The notes below the pieces were generated by a model, which had not been told where the DNA came from, ran no database searches, and worked only from the letters and a program-made list of their open reading frames with translations. 64,000 nt of DNA from Yoonia vestfoldensis SKA53. GTDB lineage: Bacteria > Pseudomonadota > Alphaproteobacteria > Rhodobacterales > Rhodobacteraceae. Positions 1 through 8,674 of this stretch are shown here, piece after piece. The stretch covers positions 2,669,350-2,733,349 of the forward strand of contig NZ_CH672414.1 in assembly GCF_000152785.1 (NCBI RefSeq), read 5' to 3'. The stretch's first letter is position 1, and the number at the start of each line of letters is the position of its first letter. The position numbers were made by a program, and so were the translations under genes.

Positions 1-50
1 ACCCTACCTCTTGCCACCCCCCGACCTCCCCGCTATACGCCAGCAATCAC

Positions 51-73
51 GGCCTCGGATTCGTTCCGGGGCC
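51..73. repeat. REP-like palindrome upstream of rplB
   Basis: The arms are GGCCTCGGA (51-59) and TCCGGGGCC (65-73), complementary with one G-U pair, around a 5-nt loop. The TCCGG core and 5-nt loop resemble the palindromes at 13318-13378. It lies in the gap before rplB, where I see no coding sequence. Confidence 0.5.
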
Positions 74-116
74 TTGTGTCTTATGCGCAGGCCAGGGTTT
101 ACCCCGGCAAACGTAG

Positions 117-134
117 GTCGGGGTTCACCCCGAC
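117..134. repeat. Perfect stem-loop upstream of rplB
   Basis: The arms GTCGGGG (117-123) and CCCCGAC (128-134) pair perfectly around a TTCA loop. There is no following T tract, so it is not a classical terminator. It may be an RNA-processing or pausing structure in the leader before rplB. Confidence 0.4.
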
Positions 135-174
135 AACCCTTCACTTGGGGACCTTCGGGGCCCTGTAAACCATA

Positions 175-194
175 GTCCCGGACCTGTCCGGGAC
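175..194. repeat. REP-like perfect palindrome upstream of rplB
   Basis: The arms GTCCCGGAC (175-183) and GTCCGGGAC (186-194) form a perfect 9-bp stem with a 2-nt loop. The same GTCCCGGA / TCCGGGAC arms recur at 13318-13338 between rpoA and rplQ, which suggests one dispersed family. It ends 24 nt before the rplB start. Confidence 0.6.
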
Positions 195-218
195 GCCAAG
201 CAAACGGAAGAAGCTAAC

Positions 219-1061
219 ATGGCATTAAAGTCGTACAAACCGACGACGCCAGGCCAGCGCGGGCTGGTGCTGATCGACCGTTCGGAGCTTTGGAAAGGTC
301 GCCCTGTCAAGGCCCTCACAGAGGGTCTGACGAAATCGGGCGGACGGAACAACACCGGACGGATCACAATGCGTCGCATTGGTGGGGGCGCAAAGCGTCT
401 TTACCGCATCGTCGATTTCAAGCGCAACAAGCTGGACATGCAGGCTGTTGTCGCACGTATCGAATACGATCCGAACCGGACAGCATTCATTGCGCTGATC
501 CAGTACGAAGACGGCACCCAGACCTATATTCTGGCGCCGCAGCGTCTGGCGATCGGTGACAAGGTCATCGCCTCGGCCAAGGCTGACATCAAGCCGGGCA
601 ACGCGATGCCTTTCTCGGGCATGCCCATCGGGACAATCGTCCACAACATCGAACTCAAGGCAGGTAAAGGCGGCCAGATCGCCCGTGCAGCCGGCACCTA
701 TGCCCAGTTCGTTGGCCGCGATGGCGGCTATGCGCAGATCCGCCTGTCTTCGGGCGAATTGCGTCTGGTCCGTCAGGAATGCATGGCCACTGTGGGCGCT
801 GTGTCGAACCCCGACAACAGCAACCAGAACATCGGTAAGGCCGGTCGTAACCGTCACAAGGGCATCCGCCCATCTGTGCGCGGTGTCGCGATGAACCCGA
901 TCGACCACCCCCATGGTGGTGGTGAAGGCCGCACGTCCGGTGGTCGGACGCCTGTGACCCCATGGGGTAAGGATACCAAAGGTACCCGTACCCGTAACAA
1001 GAACAAAGCATCGCAGCGCCTTATCGTGCGTTCGCGTCATGCCAAGAAGAAGGGTCGGTAA
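219..1061 (+). CDS. rplB: 50S ribosomal protein L2
   Basis: L2 binds 23S rRNA, bridges the subunits and is needed to assemble the peptidyl-transferase centre. The 280-aa product has the standard family length. The conserved C-terminal loop HPHGGGEGR, near residue 230, is intact and reaches the catalytic centre in known structures. The start ATG at 219 follows a GGAAG ribosome-binding site. The upstream S10-operon genes (rpsJ, rplC, rplD, rplW) must lie outside the window. The 218-nt leader is unusually long and holds several hairpins. rpsS follows after 2 nt. Confidence 0.98.
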   Translation: MALKSYKPTTPGQRGLVLIDRSELWKGRPVKALTEGLTKSGGRNNTGRITMRRIGGGAKRLYRIVDFKRNKLDMQAVVARIEYDPNRTAFIALIQYEDGTQTYILAPQRLAIGDKVIASAKADIKPGNAMPFSGMPIGTIVHNIELKAGKGGQIARAAGTYAQFVGRDGGYAQIRLSSGELRLVRQECMATVGAVSNPDNSNQNIGKAGRNRHKGIRPSVRGVAMNPIDHPHGGGEGRTSGGRTPVTPWGKDTKGTRTRNKNKASQRLIVRSRHAKKKGR

Positions 1062-1063
1062 TA

Positions 1064-1342
1064 ATGGCTCGTTCCGTCTGGAAAGGCCCGTTCGTCGACG
1101 CCTATGTCTTGAAAAAGGCAGAAGCGACGCGCGAAAGCGGCCGCAACGAAGTGATCAAAATCTGGTCGCGTCGTTCTACTATCCTGCCTCAGTTCGTTGG
1201 CCTGACCTTCGCGGTCTACAACGGCAAGAAGCACATTCCTGTCAACGTCACGGAAGACATGATTGGTCAGAAGTTTGGTGAATATTCGCCAACACGGACC
1301 TATTATGGTCACGCCGCCGACAAAAAAGCGAAGCGGAAATAA
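1064..1342 (+). CDS. rpsS: 30S ribosomal protein S19
   Basis: S19 sits in the head of the small subunit with S13 and contacts the A-site finger. The 92-aa product starts [12 protein letters not shown] and carries the family core around [17 protein letters not shown] near the C terminus. It begins 2 nt after the rplB stop and is followed by rplV after 3 nt, the conserved S10-operon order. Confidence 0.98.
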   Translation: MARSVWKGPFVDAYVLKKAEATRESGRNEVIKIWSRRSTILPQFVGLTFAVYNGKKHIPVNVTEDMIGQKFGEYSPTRTYYGHAADKKAKRK

Positions 1343-1345
1343 GCC

Positions 1346-1726
1346 ATGAGCAAGGATAAAAATCCCCGCCGCGTGGCCGATAACGAAGCAATGGCAAAAC
1401 TGCGCATGCTGCGTACTTCCCCGCAGAAACTGAACCTTGTTGCTGCGCTGATCCGTGGCAAGAAAGTTGAAAAGGCCCTGCAGGACCTGACTTTCTCGAA
1501 AAAGCGGATCTCGGACGATGTGAAGAAATGTCTTCAGTCGGCCATCGCCAATGCCGAAAACAACCATAACCTGGATGTTGACGCGCTGGTCGTAGCGGAG
1601 GCTTACGTCGGCAAGAACCTGATCATGAAGCGGGGCCGCCCCCGGGCGCGTGGCCGTTTTGGCAAGATCGTCAAGCCGTTTTCAGAACTGACCATCAAGG
1701 TGCGTCAAGTTGAGGAGCAGTCATAA
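1346..1726 (+). CDS. rplV: 50S ribosomal protein L22
   Basis: L22 lines the nascent-peptide exit tunnel. The product is 126 aa, normal for alphaproteobacteria, with the conserved C-terminal hairpin segment [14 protein letters not shown] whose tip lies in the tunnel in known structures. The N terminus has a short extension before the core [13 protein letters not shown] helix. Its stop TAA shares one base with the ATG of rpsC (TAATG), indicating translational coupling. Confidence 0.97.
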   Translation: MSKDKNPRRVADNEAMAKLRMLRTSPQKLNLVAALIRGKKVEKALQDLTFSKKRISDDVKKCLQSAIANAENNHNLDVDALVVAEAYVGKNLIMKRGRPRARGRFGKIVKPFSELTIKVRQVEEQS

Positions 1727-2442
1727 TGGGTAACAAAGTCAACCCAATCGGGATGCGTCTTCAGGTCAACCGCACCTGGGACAGCCGCTGGTTCGCCAAT
1801 ACCCGCGAATACGGCGATCTTTTGTTGGAAGACCTCAAGATCAAGGCGTTCATCCGCAAGGAATGCGCACAATCCGGCGTCAGCCGCGTGATCATCGAAC
1901 GTCCGCACAAAAAGTGCCGCGTCACGATCCATGCAGCCCGTCCCGGTGTGATCATCGGCAAGAAAGGTGCAGACATCGAAGGTCTGCGTCAGAAGCTGGC
2001 AAACCTGACCAAATCGGAATTGCACCTCAACATCGTTGAAGTCCGCAAGCCTGAACTGGACGCAGCGCTGGTCGCTGAATCCATCGGTCAGCAGCTGGAA
2101 CGCCGGGTCTCTTTCCGTCGTGCGATGAAACGTGCTGTGCAGAACGCTATGCGCATGGGCGCCCTGGGTATCCGGGTCAACCTTGCCGGTCGTCTGGGCG
2201 GTGCTGAAATCGCGCGGACCGAATGGTACCGTGAAGGTCGCGTGCCGCTGCACACATTGCGTGCGGACATCGACTATGCGCTTTTCGAGGCGATGACGCC
2301 CTATGGCATCATCGGCATCAAGGTCTTCATCTACAAAGGTGAGATCATGGAGCATGACCCGCAAGGCCACGACCGTAAACATGCCGAGCTTCAGGAAGGC
2401 GCCATCCCGCGCGGTCCTGGCGGCCCGCGTCGCGACAGGTAA
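1726..2442 (+). CDS. rpsC: 30S ribosomal protein S3
   Basis: S3 forms part of the mRNA entry channel and has helicase-assisting activity. The 238-aa product has the N-terminal [12 protein letters not shown], a KH type-2 RNA-binding domain with [12 protein letters not shown] near residues 70-81, and the C-terminal S3 domain with [12 protein letters not shown]. The last 20 residues are basic and Gly/Pro rich. It overlaps rplV by one base and rplP follows after 12 nt. Confidence 0.98.
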   Translation: MGNKVNPIGMRLQVNRTWDSRWFANTREYGDLLLEDLKIKAFIRKECAQSGVSRVIIERPHKKCRVTIHAARPGVIIGKKGADIEGLRQKLANLTKSELHLNIVEVRKPELDAALVAESIGQQLERRVSFRRAMKRAVQNAMRMGALGIRVNLAGRLGGAEIARTEWYREGRVPLHTLRADIDYALFEAMTPYGIIGIKVFIYKGEIMEHDPQGHDRKHAELQEGAIPRGPGGPRRDR

Positions 2443-2454
2443 GGAGTAGAGAAG

Positions 2455-2868
2455 ATGCTGCAACCAAAGCGTACGAAACACCGCAAGCTGCACAAAGGCC
2501 GTATTCGTGGTGAAGCAAAGGGCGGGTCTGACCTGAACTTTGGCACCTACGGTCTGAAGGCGACCGAGCCAGAGCGGATCACCGCACGCCAGATCGAAGC
2601 CGCACGTCGCGCCATGACACGTCACATGAAGCGTCAGGGCCGCGTCTGGATCCGGATTTTCCCGGATCTGCCCGTGACCTCCAAGCCCATCGAAGTGCGT
2701 ATGGGTAAAGGTAAAGGTTCGATCGACTTCTGGGCATGCAAGGTCAAACCAGGCCGTGTGATGTTCGAAATCGACGGCGTCAGCGAAGAAATCGCCCGCG
2801 AGGCCCTGCGCCTTGCAGCGATGAAGCTGCCGATCAAGACACGCACCGTGGTGCGCGAAGACTGGTAA
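2455..2868 (+). CDS. rplP: 50S ribosomal protein L16
   Basis: L16 organises the A-site tRNA elbow region of the large subunit. The 137-aa product has the family signatures RIRGEAKGG near the N terminus and [18 protein letters not shown] at about residues 82-99. The conserved arginine-containing loop before MGKGKG is where L16 is hydroxylated by YcfD in E. coli. The start follows an AAGGAG site. A strong terminator follows 31 nt after the stop, and the next genes lie on the opposite strand. rpmC, the usual next gene, appears only after 1.2 kb. Confidence 0.98.
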   Translation: MLQPKRTKHRKLHKGRIRGEAKGGSDLNFGTYGLKATEPERITARQIEAARRAMTRHMKRQGRVWIRIFPDLPVTSKPIEVRMGKGKGSIDFWACKVKPGRVMFEIDGVSEEIAREALRLAAMKLPIKTRTVVREDW

Positions 2869-2899
2869 GTTGGGTTAACCCCGATCTACGCCAAAGTTC

Positions 2900-2934
2900 A
2901 AAGCCCCTGCCGAGAAATCGGTGGGGGCTTTTTG
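2900..2934 (+). terminator. Rho-independent terminator after rplP
   Basis: A GC-rich stem AAAGCCCC / GGGGCTTT with an inner CCGA-GAAA-TCGG hairpin is followed by a T run (TTTTT). It should end or attenuate the rplB-rplP transcript before the two inserted - strand genes. Confidence 0.85.
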
Positions 2935-2971
2935 GTATTGCTGGTTGGGGTGGGTGGGATCCGTTTCCGCG

Positions 2972-3151
2972 TCAGATGCGTGGCGTGCCGCGGTCTTGCA
3001 GGTAAGCCGCGCGCGTGCGCCTGAAGACTTGCATCAACCGTTCATCATTGCGGCAGATTTCTTGCACTTGTTTCGCAAAGGCATCGTCTGACTGCCCATA
3101 AAACGCCTCTGCGGCGCGGTCCGCTGCGGTGTTGCGGTGATCTGGTTGCAT
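2972..3151 (-). CDS. Small hypothetical protein (59 aa)
   Basis: I do not recognise this protein. The start at 3151 (MQPDHRNTAADRAAEAF) is chosen because GAGGAG lies 7 nt upstream; a slightly longer in-frame form from 3166 would place that site inside the gene. The product is soluble, charged and probably helical, with a C-terminal arginine-rich segment (RLMQVFRRTRAAYLQDR). It has one cysteine and no signal peptide. It sits between rplP and rpmC, tail to tail with rplP and downstream of the oxygenase-like gene. Confidence 0.6.
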   Translation of the reverse strand: MQPDHRNTAADRAAEAFYGQSDDAFAKQVQEICRNDERLMQVFRRTRAAYLQDRGTPRI

Positions 3152-3264
3152 TGTCAGGCTCCTCACGCGGGCTTTTGGCGACGCATTGCGCTGACCGTCA
3201 GTCGATCATAGGCAAAACACCAAAAGATTAACGCGCGGATGTCCTGCCGCGAAGATATCTATAG

Positions 3265-3885
3265 TTAACCCCAAGCGTAGTTAAAGCTGACGCTGATACG
3301 CTCTTCTTCTTCGGCCATGTTCATGGGGACTTCGTGGCGCAGCCAGCTTTCCCATAACAACACGTCACCGACGGCAGGGGCGACATAGACGAACTGGCGC
3401 AATTCTTCGCGCGCGGTTTTCTGGCGGGGCGGGGCGGCCATCATCATGGCCAGACGCGGGTCTTCGAATTTGATCGCGCTGGCACCTTCGGGCATCGCCA
3501 CATAGGTGGTGCCGCTGATCACCGCATGGGGATGGATATGGCCGGTGTGAATGCCACCGGGGGGCAGGATGTTGATCCAGATGTCTTCGAGCTTGAGCGT
3601 CTTGTCGCCCAGATCGAAATCGAGATCCTGCACGAAAGCCGCCACATGTTTGTCCAGCACGGCGACCAGATCCTTGAAGATCGGAAACCGCCAGGGCAGG
3701 TCGGACAGCGATGCATAGGATGTGTAACCGGGATAGCCCTGATCTTCGCACCATTGCTGGCCGGCCTCATCGTCATCTGCGATGACAAGGCAAGAATTTT
3801 CCAGCTCGCCCGGATCAATCGCGCCATGGGCGGACAGCGGGGCGTGATAAAGGCGGGTGGCGAACAGCGATTTGATATTGGTCAT
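3265..3885 (-). CDS. 2OG-Fe(II) oxygenase-like protein (TIGR02466-type)
   Basis: The 206-aa product resembles the putative 2-oxoglutarate/Fe(II) oxygenase family TIGR02466, whose substrates are unknown. Visible features are the core WINILPPGGIHTGHIHPH at about residues 103-120 (candidate metal histidines), a central strand pair TTYVAMPEGA, and a distal LLWESWLRHEVPMN with a histidine near residue 184, followed by ERISVSFNYAW, where the arginine would bind 2-oxoglutarate. There is no signal peptide, so it is likely cytosolic. It is inserted on the opposite strand inside the ribosomal operon, between rplP and rpmC. Family assignment is from motif memory; function is inferred. Confidence 0.7.
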   Translation of the reverse strand: MTNIKSLFATRLYHAPLSAHGAIDPGELENSCLVIADDDEAGQQWCEDQGYPGYTSYASLSDLPWRFPIFKDLVAVLDKHVAAFVQDLDFDLGDKTLKLEDIWINILPPGGIHTGHIHPHAVISGTTYVAMPEGASAIKFEDPRLAMMMAAPPRQKTAREELRQFVYVAPAVGDVLLWESWLRHEVPMNMAEEEERISVSFNYAWG

Positions 3886-3984
3886 GCCGCTGTCTTACCC
3901 GCTTTGCCCAGAGTGGTATAGAGCAGGCGTCGCCAGCCGCACCAAGATTGCCGACATTCGCGCAAAGCGCTGTGCCACAAGGGG

Positions 3985-4012
3985 TTGCTTTATCACGGAA
4001 TGGGGGCTAGAC
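3985..4012 (+). promoter_or_regulatory. Candidate promoter for the rpmC-spc segment
   Basis: TTGCTT (3985-3990) and CTAGAC (4007-4012) are separated by 16 nt, 81 nt before rpmC. The match to a sigma-70 promoter is modest. A promoter is expected here because the terminator after rplP and the two - strand genes separate rpmC from the upstream operon. Confidence 0.3.
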
Positions 4013-4092
4013 GGCGCACTTCTACCCCCACTCCATCGGGAATCGGGTAACGCTTTGCGCGGCCTGCCGATGATGTTGAAAAGGAAAATGGC

Positions 4093-4299
4093 ATGGATGC
4101 CAATGAACTGCGGGCCAAAACGCCCGATCAGCTCCGTGAAGAGCTGGTGAAACTGAAAAAAGAATCGTTCAACCTGCGCTTTCAGCAGGCGACTGGCCAG
4201 TTGGAAAACACCGCCGGTTTCCGCGCTGCACGCCGCAATGCTGCACGCGTCAAAACAATTCTGAACGAAAAGGCCGCGTCTGCGGCTTCGGAGGCTTAA
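4093..4299 (+). CDS. rpmC: 50S ribosomal protein L29
   Basis: L29 lies near the tunnel exit and helps dock SRP and trigger factor with L23. The 68-aa product has the typical two-helix form with [14 protein letters not shown] and the conserved [14 protein letters not shown] (residues 27-40). The ATG at 4093 is preceded by AAAAGGAAAA. It restarts the ribosomal operon after the inserted genes; rpsQ follows after 4 nt. Confidence 0.97.
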   Translation: MDANELRAKTPDQLREELVKLKKESFNLRFQQATGQLENTAGFRAARRNAARVKTILNEKAASAASEA

Positions 4300-4303
4300 G
4301 AGA

Positions 4304-4534
4304 ATGCCTAAGCGTATCCTTCAAGGTGTTGTCACAAGCAACCAGAACACCCAGACCGTGACCGTTCAGGTCGAGCGTCGTTTCAAGCACCCATTGCTGC
4401 AGAAAACCGTCCGTAAGTCCAAGAAGTACCGGGCGCACGACGAAAACAACGCATTCAACGTTGGTGACCAGGTCCGTATTCAGGAATGTGCGCCAAAATC
4501 GAAAACCAAACGCTGGGAAGTTATTGCTTCTTAA
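4304..4534 (+). CDS. rpsQ: 30S ribosomal protein S17
   Basis: S17 is a primary 16S rRNA-binding protein with an OB fold. The 76-aa product starts [18 protein letters not shown] and has the conserved basic strand KYRAHDENN near residue 44, typical of the alphaproteobacterial form. It starts 4 nt after rpmC; a 79-nt gap separates it from rplN. Confidence 0.97.
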   Translation: MPKRILQGVVTSNQNTQTVTVQVERRFKHPLLQKTVRKSKKYRAHDENNAFNVGDQVRIQECAPKSKTKRWEVIAS

Positions 4535-4613
4535 GCAGTAACCCAACAGTTCAACGAAACCCTGGGGCTCCGGTCGGAAATCGGAAATTCCCCAAAGGTC
4601 GGAAGGAAACCAA

Positions 4614-4982
4614 ATGATCCAGATGCAGACCAATCTGGATGTAGCTGACAACAGCGGCGCTCGCCGTGTTCAGTGCATCAAGGTTCTGGGTGGTTCCCAT
4701 CGTCGTTACGCAAGTGTCGGTGACATCATTGTCGTATCGGTGAAAGAAGCCATCCCGCGCGGTCGCGTGAAAAAGGGCGATGTCCGTAAGGCCGTCGTCG
4801 TGCGCACCGCCAAAGAAGTGTTCCGCGAAGATGGTACCGCCATCCGCTTTGACAGCAACGCCGCTGTCATCCTCAACAACAACAACGAGCCTGTCGGCAC
4901 CCGTATCTTCGGGCCAGTTGTTCGCGAGCTGCGCGCAAAGAACTTCATGAAAATCATCTCGCTTGCTCCGGAGGTGCTGTAA
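4614..4982 (+). CDS. rplN: 50S ribosomal protein L14
   Basis: L14 forms an intersubunit bridge and is the binding site of the silencing factor RsfS. The 122-aa length is standard, beginning [18 protein letters not shown]. The conserved segment [13 protein letters not shown] lies near residues 96-108. A GGAAGGA ribosome-binding site precedes the start. rplX follows 2 nt later. Confidence 0.98.
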   Translation: MIQMQTNLDVADNSGARRVQCIKVLGGSHRRYASVGDIIVVSVKEAIPRGRVKKGDVRKAVVVRTAKEVFREDGTAIRFDSNAAVILNNNNEPVGTRIFGPVVRELRAKNFMKIISLAPEVL

Positions 4983-4984
4983 CC

Positions 4985-5290
4985 ATGGCTGCGAAACTCC
5001 GTAAAGGCGACGACGTGATCGTTCTTGCCGGCAAAGACAAAGGGATGAAGGGCACGATTGCTGCCGTTGATCCAAAGTCCGGCAAAGCCGTTGTTGATGG
5101 TATCAACATGGCGATCCGTCACCAGAAACAATCCCAGACAACACAGGGTGGCCGCACGCCAAAAGCGATGCCGATCCAGCTGTCGAACCTGGCGATCGTT
5201 GACAAGAATGGCAAACCGACCCGCGTTGGTTTCCGCATGGACGGCGAAAACAAAGTGCGCTTCGCCAAGACGACAGGGGATGTGATCTGA
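4985..5290 (+). CDS. rplX: 50S ribosomal protein L24
   Basis: L24 initiates 50S assembly and later lies at the tunnel exit. The 101-aa product has an N-terminal KOW motif ([17 protein letters not shown], residues 7-23). Its TGA stop shares the A with the ATG of rplE, so the two are translationally coupled. Confidence 0.97.
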   Translation: MAAKLRKGDDVIVLAGKDKGMKGTIAAVDPKSGKAVVDGINMAIRHQKQSQTTQGGRTPKAMPIQLSNLAIVDKNGKPTRVGFRMDGENKVRFAKTTGDVI

Positions 5291-5853
5291 TGCTTGACGC
5301 TGCAAACTACACCCCCCGCCTGAAGGCCGATTATGTTTCCCGCATTCGCGCTGCGATGAAGGAAGAATTCGGCTACAAGAACGAAATGCAGATCCCGCGT
5401 CTGGACAAGATCGTCCTGAACATCGGCTGTGGCGCAGAAGCTGTCCGTGACAGCAAGAAAGCCAAATCCGCACAGGAAGACCTGACAACCATCGCCGGTC
5501 AAAAAGCAATGACCACGAAGGCCAAGAAATCCATCGCTGGTTTCCGCGTGCGTGAAGACATGCCATTGGGCGCGAAAGTCACCCTGCGCGGTGACCGGAT
5601 GTATGAATTCCTTGATCGCCTGATCACGGTCGCCATGCCCCGTATCCGCGACTTTCGTGGTGTCTCTGGTAAGTCCTTTGATGGTCGCGGCAACTATGCC
5701 ACCGGCCTGAAGGAACATATCGTATTTCCCGAAATCAACTTCGACAAGATCGATGAGATGTGGGGAATGGACATCGTTATCTGCACCACAGCGAACACTG
5801 ACGCTGAAGCAAAGGCATTGTTGAAGCTCTTCAACATGCCATTCAACAGCTAA
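5290..5853 (+). CDS. rplE: 50S ribosomal protein L5
   Basis: L5 binds 5S rRNA and touches the P-site tRNA and S13. The 187-aa product has the conserved [13 protein letters not shown] near residue 36 and the signature [18 protein letters not shown] near residue 118. It overlaps rplX by one base. rpsN follows after 20 nt. Confidence 0.98.
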   Translation: MLDAANYTPRLKADYVSRIRAAMKEEFGYKNEMQIPRLDKIVLNIGCGAEAVRDSKKAKSAQEDLTTIAGQKAMTTKAKKSIAGFRVREDMPLGAKVTLRGDRMYEFLDRLITVAMPRIRDFRGVSGKSFDGRGNYATGLKEHIVFPEINFDKIDEMWGMDIVICTTANTDAEAKALLKLFNMPFNS

Positions 5854-5873
5854 GCGTTAGGGAGATTTGACAA

Positions 5874-6179
5874 ATGGCTAAGAAATCCATGATCGAGCGC
5901 GAGAAGAAGCGCGAAAAGCTGGTGGCGCAATATGCTGTAAAGCGTGCGGCGCTGAAGGCAATCATCAACGACCAGTCCAAGCCGGTCGAAGAGCGTTTTA
6001 AGGCGACGATGCAACTTGCAAAACTGCCGCGCAATTCCTCGGCTGTGCGTCTGCACAACCGTTGCCAGCTCACCGGGCGTCCACATGCCTATTACCGCAA
6101 ACTCAAGATCAGCCGGATCGCGCTGCGGAACCTTGGTTCCAATGGCGAAATCCCCGGCATGGTCAAGTCGAGCTGGTAA
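5874..6179 (+). CDS. rpsN: 30S ribosomal protein S14 (zinc-free long form)
   Basis: S14 is in the head of the small subunit. The 101-aa product is the long form without the CxxC zinc ribbon. It shows [10 protein letters not shown] at the start and the conserved [19 protein letters not shown] at residues 62-80. This form is the usual one in alphaproteobacteria. It is 20 nt after rplE and 12 nt before rpsH. Confidence 0.97.
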   Translation: MAKKSMIEREKKREKLVAQYAVKRAALKAIINDQSKPVEERFKATMQLAKLPRNSSAVRLHNRCQLTGRPHAYYRKLKISRIALRNLGSNGEIPGMVKSSW

Positions 6180-6191
6180 GGAGAATTTGAT

Positions 6192-6584
6192 ATGAACGAT
6201 CCTATCGGTGATATGCTGACACGCATCCGTAACGGCCAGATGCGCGGTAAGGCAGCGGTGGAAACACCGGCGTCGAAACTGCGCGCTTGGGTGTTGGACG
6301 TGCTGGTCGCAGAAGGCTACATCCGCGGTTACGCAAAGAAGGACGGCAAAGACGGCCATCCTGCTTTCAATATCGAACTGAAATATTACGAAGGCACACC
6401 AGTCATTCGCGAAGTGAAACGGGTTTCGAAACCTGGTCGTCGCGTATATCTGGGCGCCAATGACCTCCCTTCCGTCCGTCAGGGCCTGGGTGTGTCGATT
6501 GTCTCCACCTCCAAGGGTGTGATGACGGACGCGAATGCACGGGCGGCCAAAATTGGCGGCGAAGTGCTTTGCACAGTGTTCTAA
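6192..6584 (+). CDS. rpsH: 30S ribosomal protein S8
   Basis: S8 is a primary 16S rRNA-binding protein and, in enterobacteria, the translational repressor of the spc operon. The 130-aa product starts [16 protein letters not shown] and ends with the conserved [20 protein letters not shown]. rplF begins 9 nt later. Confidence 0.98.
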   Translation: MNDPIGDMLTRIRNGQMRGKAAVETPASKLRAWVLDVLVAEGYIRGYAKKDGKDGHPAFNIELKYYEGTPVIREVKRVSKPGRRVYLGANDLPSVRQGLGVSIVSTSKGVMTDANARAAKIGGEVLCTVF

Positions 6585-6593
6585 GGGGAAAAC

Positions 6594-7127
6594 ATGTCTC
6601 GTATTGGTAAAAAACCGGTTGAGCTGCCCTCTGGCGTCACTGCGTCGGTGTCCGGTCAAACCGTGGAAGTCAAAGGCCCAAAGGGCATCCGCACCTTCAA
6701 GGCGACTGACGATGTCACCATCACCGTTGATGGCAATGTTGTCACCGTCAAGCCACGCGGCACGTCCAAGCGGGCGCGCCAGCAGTGGGGCATGTCGCGC
6801 AGCCAGGTTGAAAATCTGGTGACCGGCGTGACCAGCGGTTTCAAGAAAGAACTTGAAATCACTGGTGTGGGTTATCGCGCCACGATGCAGGGCAACACCC
6901 TGAAGCTGGCGTTGGGCTATAGCCATGATGTGAACTTCGAAGTGCCGGCCGGCGTCATTGTGACAGCCCCAAAGCAGACTGAAATCATCGTGGAAGGGAT
7001 CGACCAGCAGCTTGTTGGCCAGGTCGCGGCGAATATCCGTGAATGGCGCAAACCCGAGCCGTATAAAGGCAAGGGCATCAGGTACAAAGGCGAATTCATC
7101 TTCCGCAAAGAAGGCAAGAAGAAGTAA
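6594..7127 (+). CDS. rplF: 50S ribosomal protein L6
   Basis: L6 supports the GTPase-associated region and the sarcin-ricin loop. The 177-aa product has two L6 repeats, starts [15 protein letters not shown] and ends with the signature [16 protein letters not shown]. rplR starts 11 nt later. Confidence 0.98.
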   Translation: MSRIGKKPVELPSGVTASVSGQTVEVKGPKGIRTFKATDDVTITVDGNVVTVKPRGTSKRARQQWGMSRSQVENLVTGVTSGFKKELEITGVGYRATMQGNTLKLALGYSHDVNFEVPAGVIVTAPKQTEIIVEGIDQQLVGQVAANIREWRKPEPYKGKGIRYKGEFIFRKEGKKK

Positions 7128-7138
7128 GGAACGCACAA

Positions 7139-7504
7139 ATGGCAAACAGCAAAAGAACACTGTTTCTGAAGCGCCGTATGCGCGTTCGGAACAAACTGCG
7201 CGGCGTGACCGCGAACCAAGGGCGCGCGCGTCTGTCGGTTCATCGCAGCAACAAGAACATCAGCGTCCAGCTGATCGACGATGTGAACGGCGTGACGCTT
7301 GCGTCGGCATCATCGCTCGAAAAAGATCTGGGCGTTGTCGGCAAGAACAATGTCGACGCCGCTGCCAAGGTGGGTGCTGCTATTGCAGCCCGCGCCAAGG
7401 CTGCAGGCATCGAACAGGCTTATTTCGACCGTGGCGGTTTTCTGTTCCACGGCAAGATCAAAGCCCTTGCCGATGCAGCCCGCGAAGCTGGGTTGAAGAT
7501 CTAA
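7139..7504 (+). CDS. rplR: 50S ribosomal protein L18
   Basis: L18 binds 5S rRNA together with L5 and L25. The 121-aa product has a basic N terminus ([13 protein letters not shown]) and the conserved C terminus [19 protein letters not shown] near residues 97-115. After its stop comes a 126-nt gap with two hairpins before rpsE, where these genes are usually close. Confidence 0.97.
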   Translation: MANSKRTLFLKRRMRVRNKLRGVTANQGRARLSVHRSNKNISVQLIDDVNGVTLASASSLEKDLGVVGKNNVDAAAKVGAAIAARAKAAGIEQAYFDRGGFLFHGKIKALADAAREAGLKI

Positions 7505-7510
7505 TGTGGT

Positions 7511-7567
7511 GGTGCGCAGGAATGCGCACCCTACGCAGCACGGCAGGGTGTGCCTGAGGCGCACCCT
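7511..7567. repeat. Two successive hairpins between rplR and rpsE
   Basis: The first hairpin has perfect arms GGTGCGCA (7511-7518) and TGCGCACC (7523-7530). The second has arms AGGGTGTGCC (7545-7554) and GGCGCACCCT (7558-7567) with one G-U pair. Both use the GGTGCGCA / TGCGCACC theme common in alphaproteobacterial intergenic repeats. They have no T tract. Confidence 0.55.
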
Positions 7568-7630
7568 CGATGATCCGGCTCTGACCGCGATTGGACAACG
7601 CCCTCGGGCAAGAAGATAAGGACGCCAGCT

Positions 7631-8215
7631 ATGGCAGAACGTGATAACAACCGGGGTGGCAACCGTCGCCCCCGTGAAGAACAAGCACCCGAGTTTGCCG
7701 ATCGTCTGGTCGCCATCAACCGCGTGTCCAAGACCGTCAAAGGTGGTAAGCGTTTCGGCTTTGCCGCGCTTGTCGTCGTAGGTGACCAAAAAGGCCGCGT
7801 CGGTTTCGGCAAAGGCAAAGCCAAAGAAGTCCCAGAAGCGATCCGCAAGGCGACCGAACAGGCGAAACGCCAGATGATCCGCGTCGCCCTGCGTGATGGC
7901 CGTACCCTGCACCATGACATCGAAGGTCGCCATGGCGCCGGTCGCGTCGTGATGCGGTCGGCACCAGCCGGTACTGGTATCATCGCCGGTGGTCCAATGC
8001 GCGCCGTGTTCGAGATGCTGGGCGTGCAGGACGTCGTGTCCAAGTCGATCGGTTCGCAGAACCCTTACAACATGATCCGCGCTACGATGGACGGCCTGCA
8101 AAAAGAGCAATCGCCGCGCAACGTGGCTCAGCGTCGTGGTAAAAAGGTTGCTGACATTCTGCCCAAGCGGGAAGATGCAGCCGATACATCCGCACAAGTC
8201 GCCGAGGAGGCTTAA
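7631..8215 (+). CDS. rpsE: 30S ribosomal protein S5
   Basis: S5 is part of the mRNA entry pore and affects decoding fidelity. The 194-aa product has an N-terminal Arg/Asn-rich extension, a double-stranded RNA-binding-like domain with [20 protein letters not shown] sequence (here [16 protein letters not shown], residues 30-45), and the C-terminal segment with [16 protein letters not shown]. An acidic, alanine-rich tail follows. A GATAAGGAC site lies upstream. rpmD starts 3 nt later. Confidence 0.98.
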   Translation: MAERDNNRGGNRRPREEQAPEFADRLVAINRVSKTVKGGKRFGFAALVVVGDQKGRVGFGKGKAKEVPEAIRKATEQAKRQMIRVALRDGRTLHHDIEGRHGAGRVVMRSAPAGTGIIAGGPMRAVFEMLGVQDVVSKSIGSQNPYNMIRATMDGLQKEQSPRNVAQRRGKKVADILPKREDAADTSAQVAEEA

Positions 8216-8218
8216 ACC

Positions 8219-8407
8219 ATGGCAAAAACCATCGTCGTCAAGCAGATCGGCTCTCCGATCCGTCGCCCTGAAAAACAGCGTGCCACGCTGATTGGTCTGG
8301 GCCTGAACAAAATGAACCGTACCAAGGAACTGGAAGACACGCCTTCCGTCCGCGGCATGGTCAACAGCATCCCCCATCTCGTCGCGATCATCGAAGAGCG
8401 CGGCTAA
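8219..8407 (+). CDS. rpmD: 50S ribosomal protein L30
   Basis: L30 is a small ferredoxin-fold protein of the large subunit. The 62-aa product shows [20 protein letters not shown] and GLNKMNR, both typical. It is followed by a 26-bp palindrome and then a strong terminator, so transcription probably stops or is attenuated before rplO. Confidence 0.97.
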   Translation: MAKTIVVKQIGSPIRRPEKQRATLIGLGLNKMNRTKELEDTPSVRGMVNSIPHLVAIIEERG

Positions 8408-8414
8408 GACACAG

Positions 8415-8440
8415 GTAAGGTGGATCACGATCCACCTTAC
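8415..8440. repeat. 26-bp perfect palindrome after rpmD
   Basis: The arms GTAAGGTGGATC (8415-8426) and GATCCACCTTAC (8429-8440) are perfectly complementary around AC. It begins 8 nt after the rpmD stop and is followed by a separate terminator. It is likely a REP-type element or a transcript-stabilising hairpin. Confidence 0.65.
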
Positions 8441-8451
8441 AACAGTCAAAG

Positions 8452-8482
8452 AACGCCCTCGGGAAACCCGGGGGCGTTTTTG
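8452..8482 (+). terminator. Rho-independent terminator after rpmD
   Basis: The arms AACGCCCTCGGG (8452-8463) and CCCGGGGGCGTT (8467-8478) pair almost perfectly around AAA. A run TTTTTGTTT follows. This divides the spc operon between rpmD and rplO. Confidence 0.85.
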
Positions 8483-8674
8483 TTTGGGTCTGCGCAAACT
8501 TTCATGCTGTACACCGGCCATAAGCCGATCACCGGCAAAGCCTGAACCTTCCTTGACCAACCCCGGCCCCGCGTTTATACGCCGCAAGTCGGCACCTTTG
8601 GTCCGACTCGATTGTAACGCCGTGTTTGGCCACTCCCGTCGCTGGGGGCCAGTTCCGGCAAAAGGAGAAGCGAC

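Noticed and set aside
1..218. Possible end of rplW before rplB
   Set aside because: No frame in this stretch matches the L23 C terminus; it is hairpin-rich and looks intergenic.
225..1040. 271-aa - strand ORF antisense to rplB
   Set aside because: rplB is certain; this is its complementary shadow.
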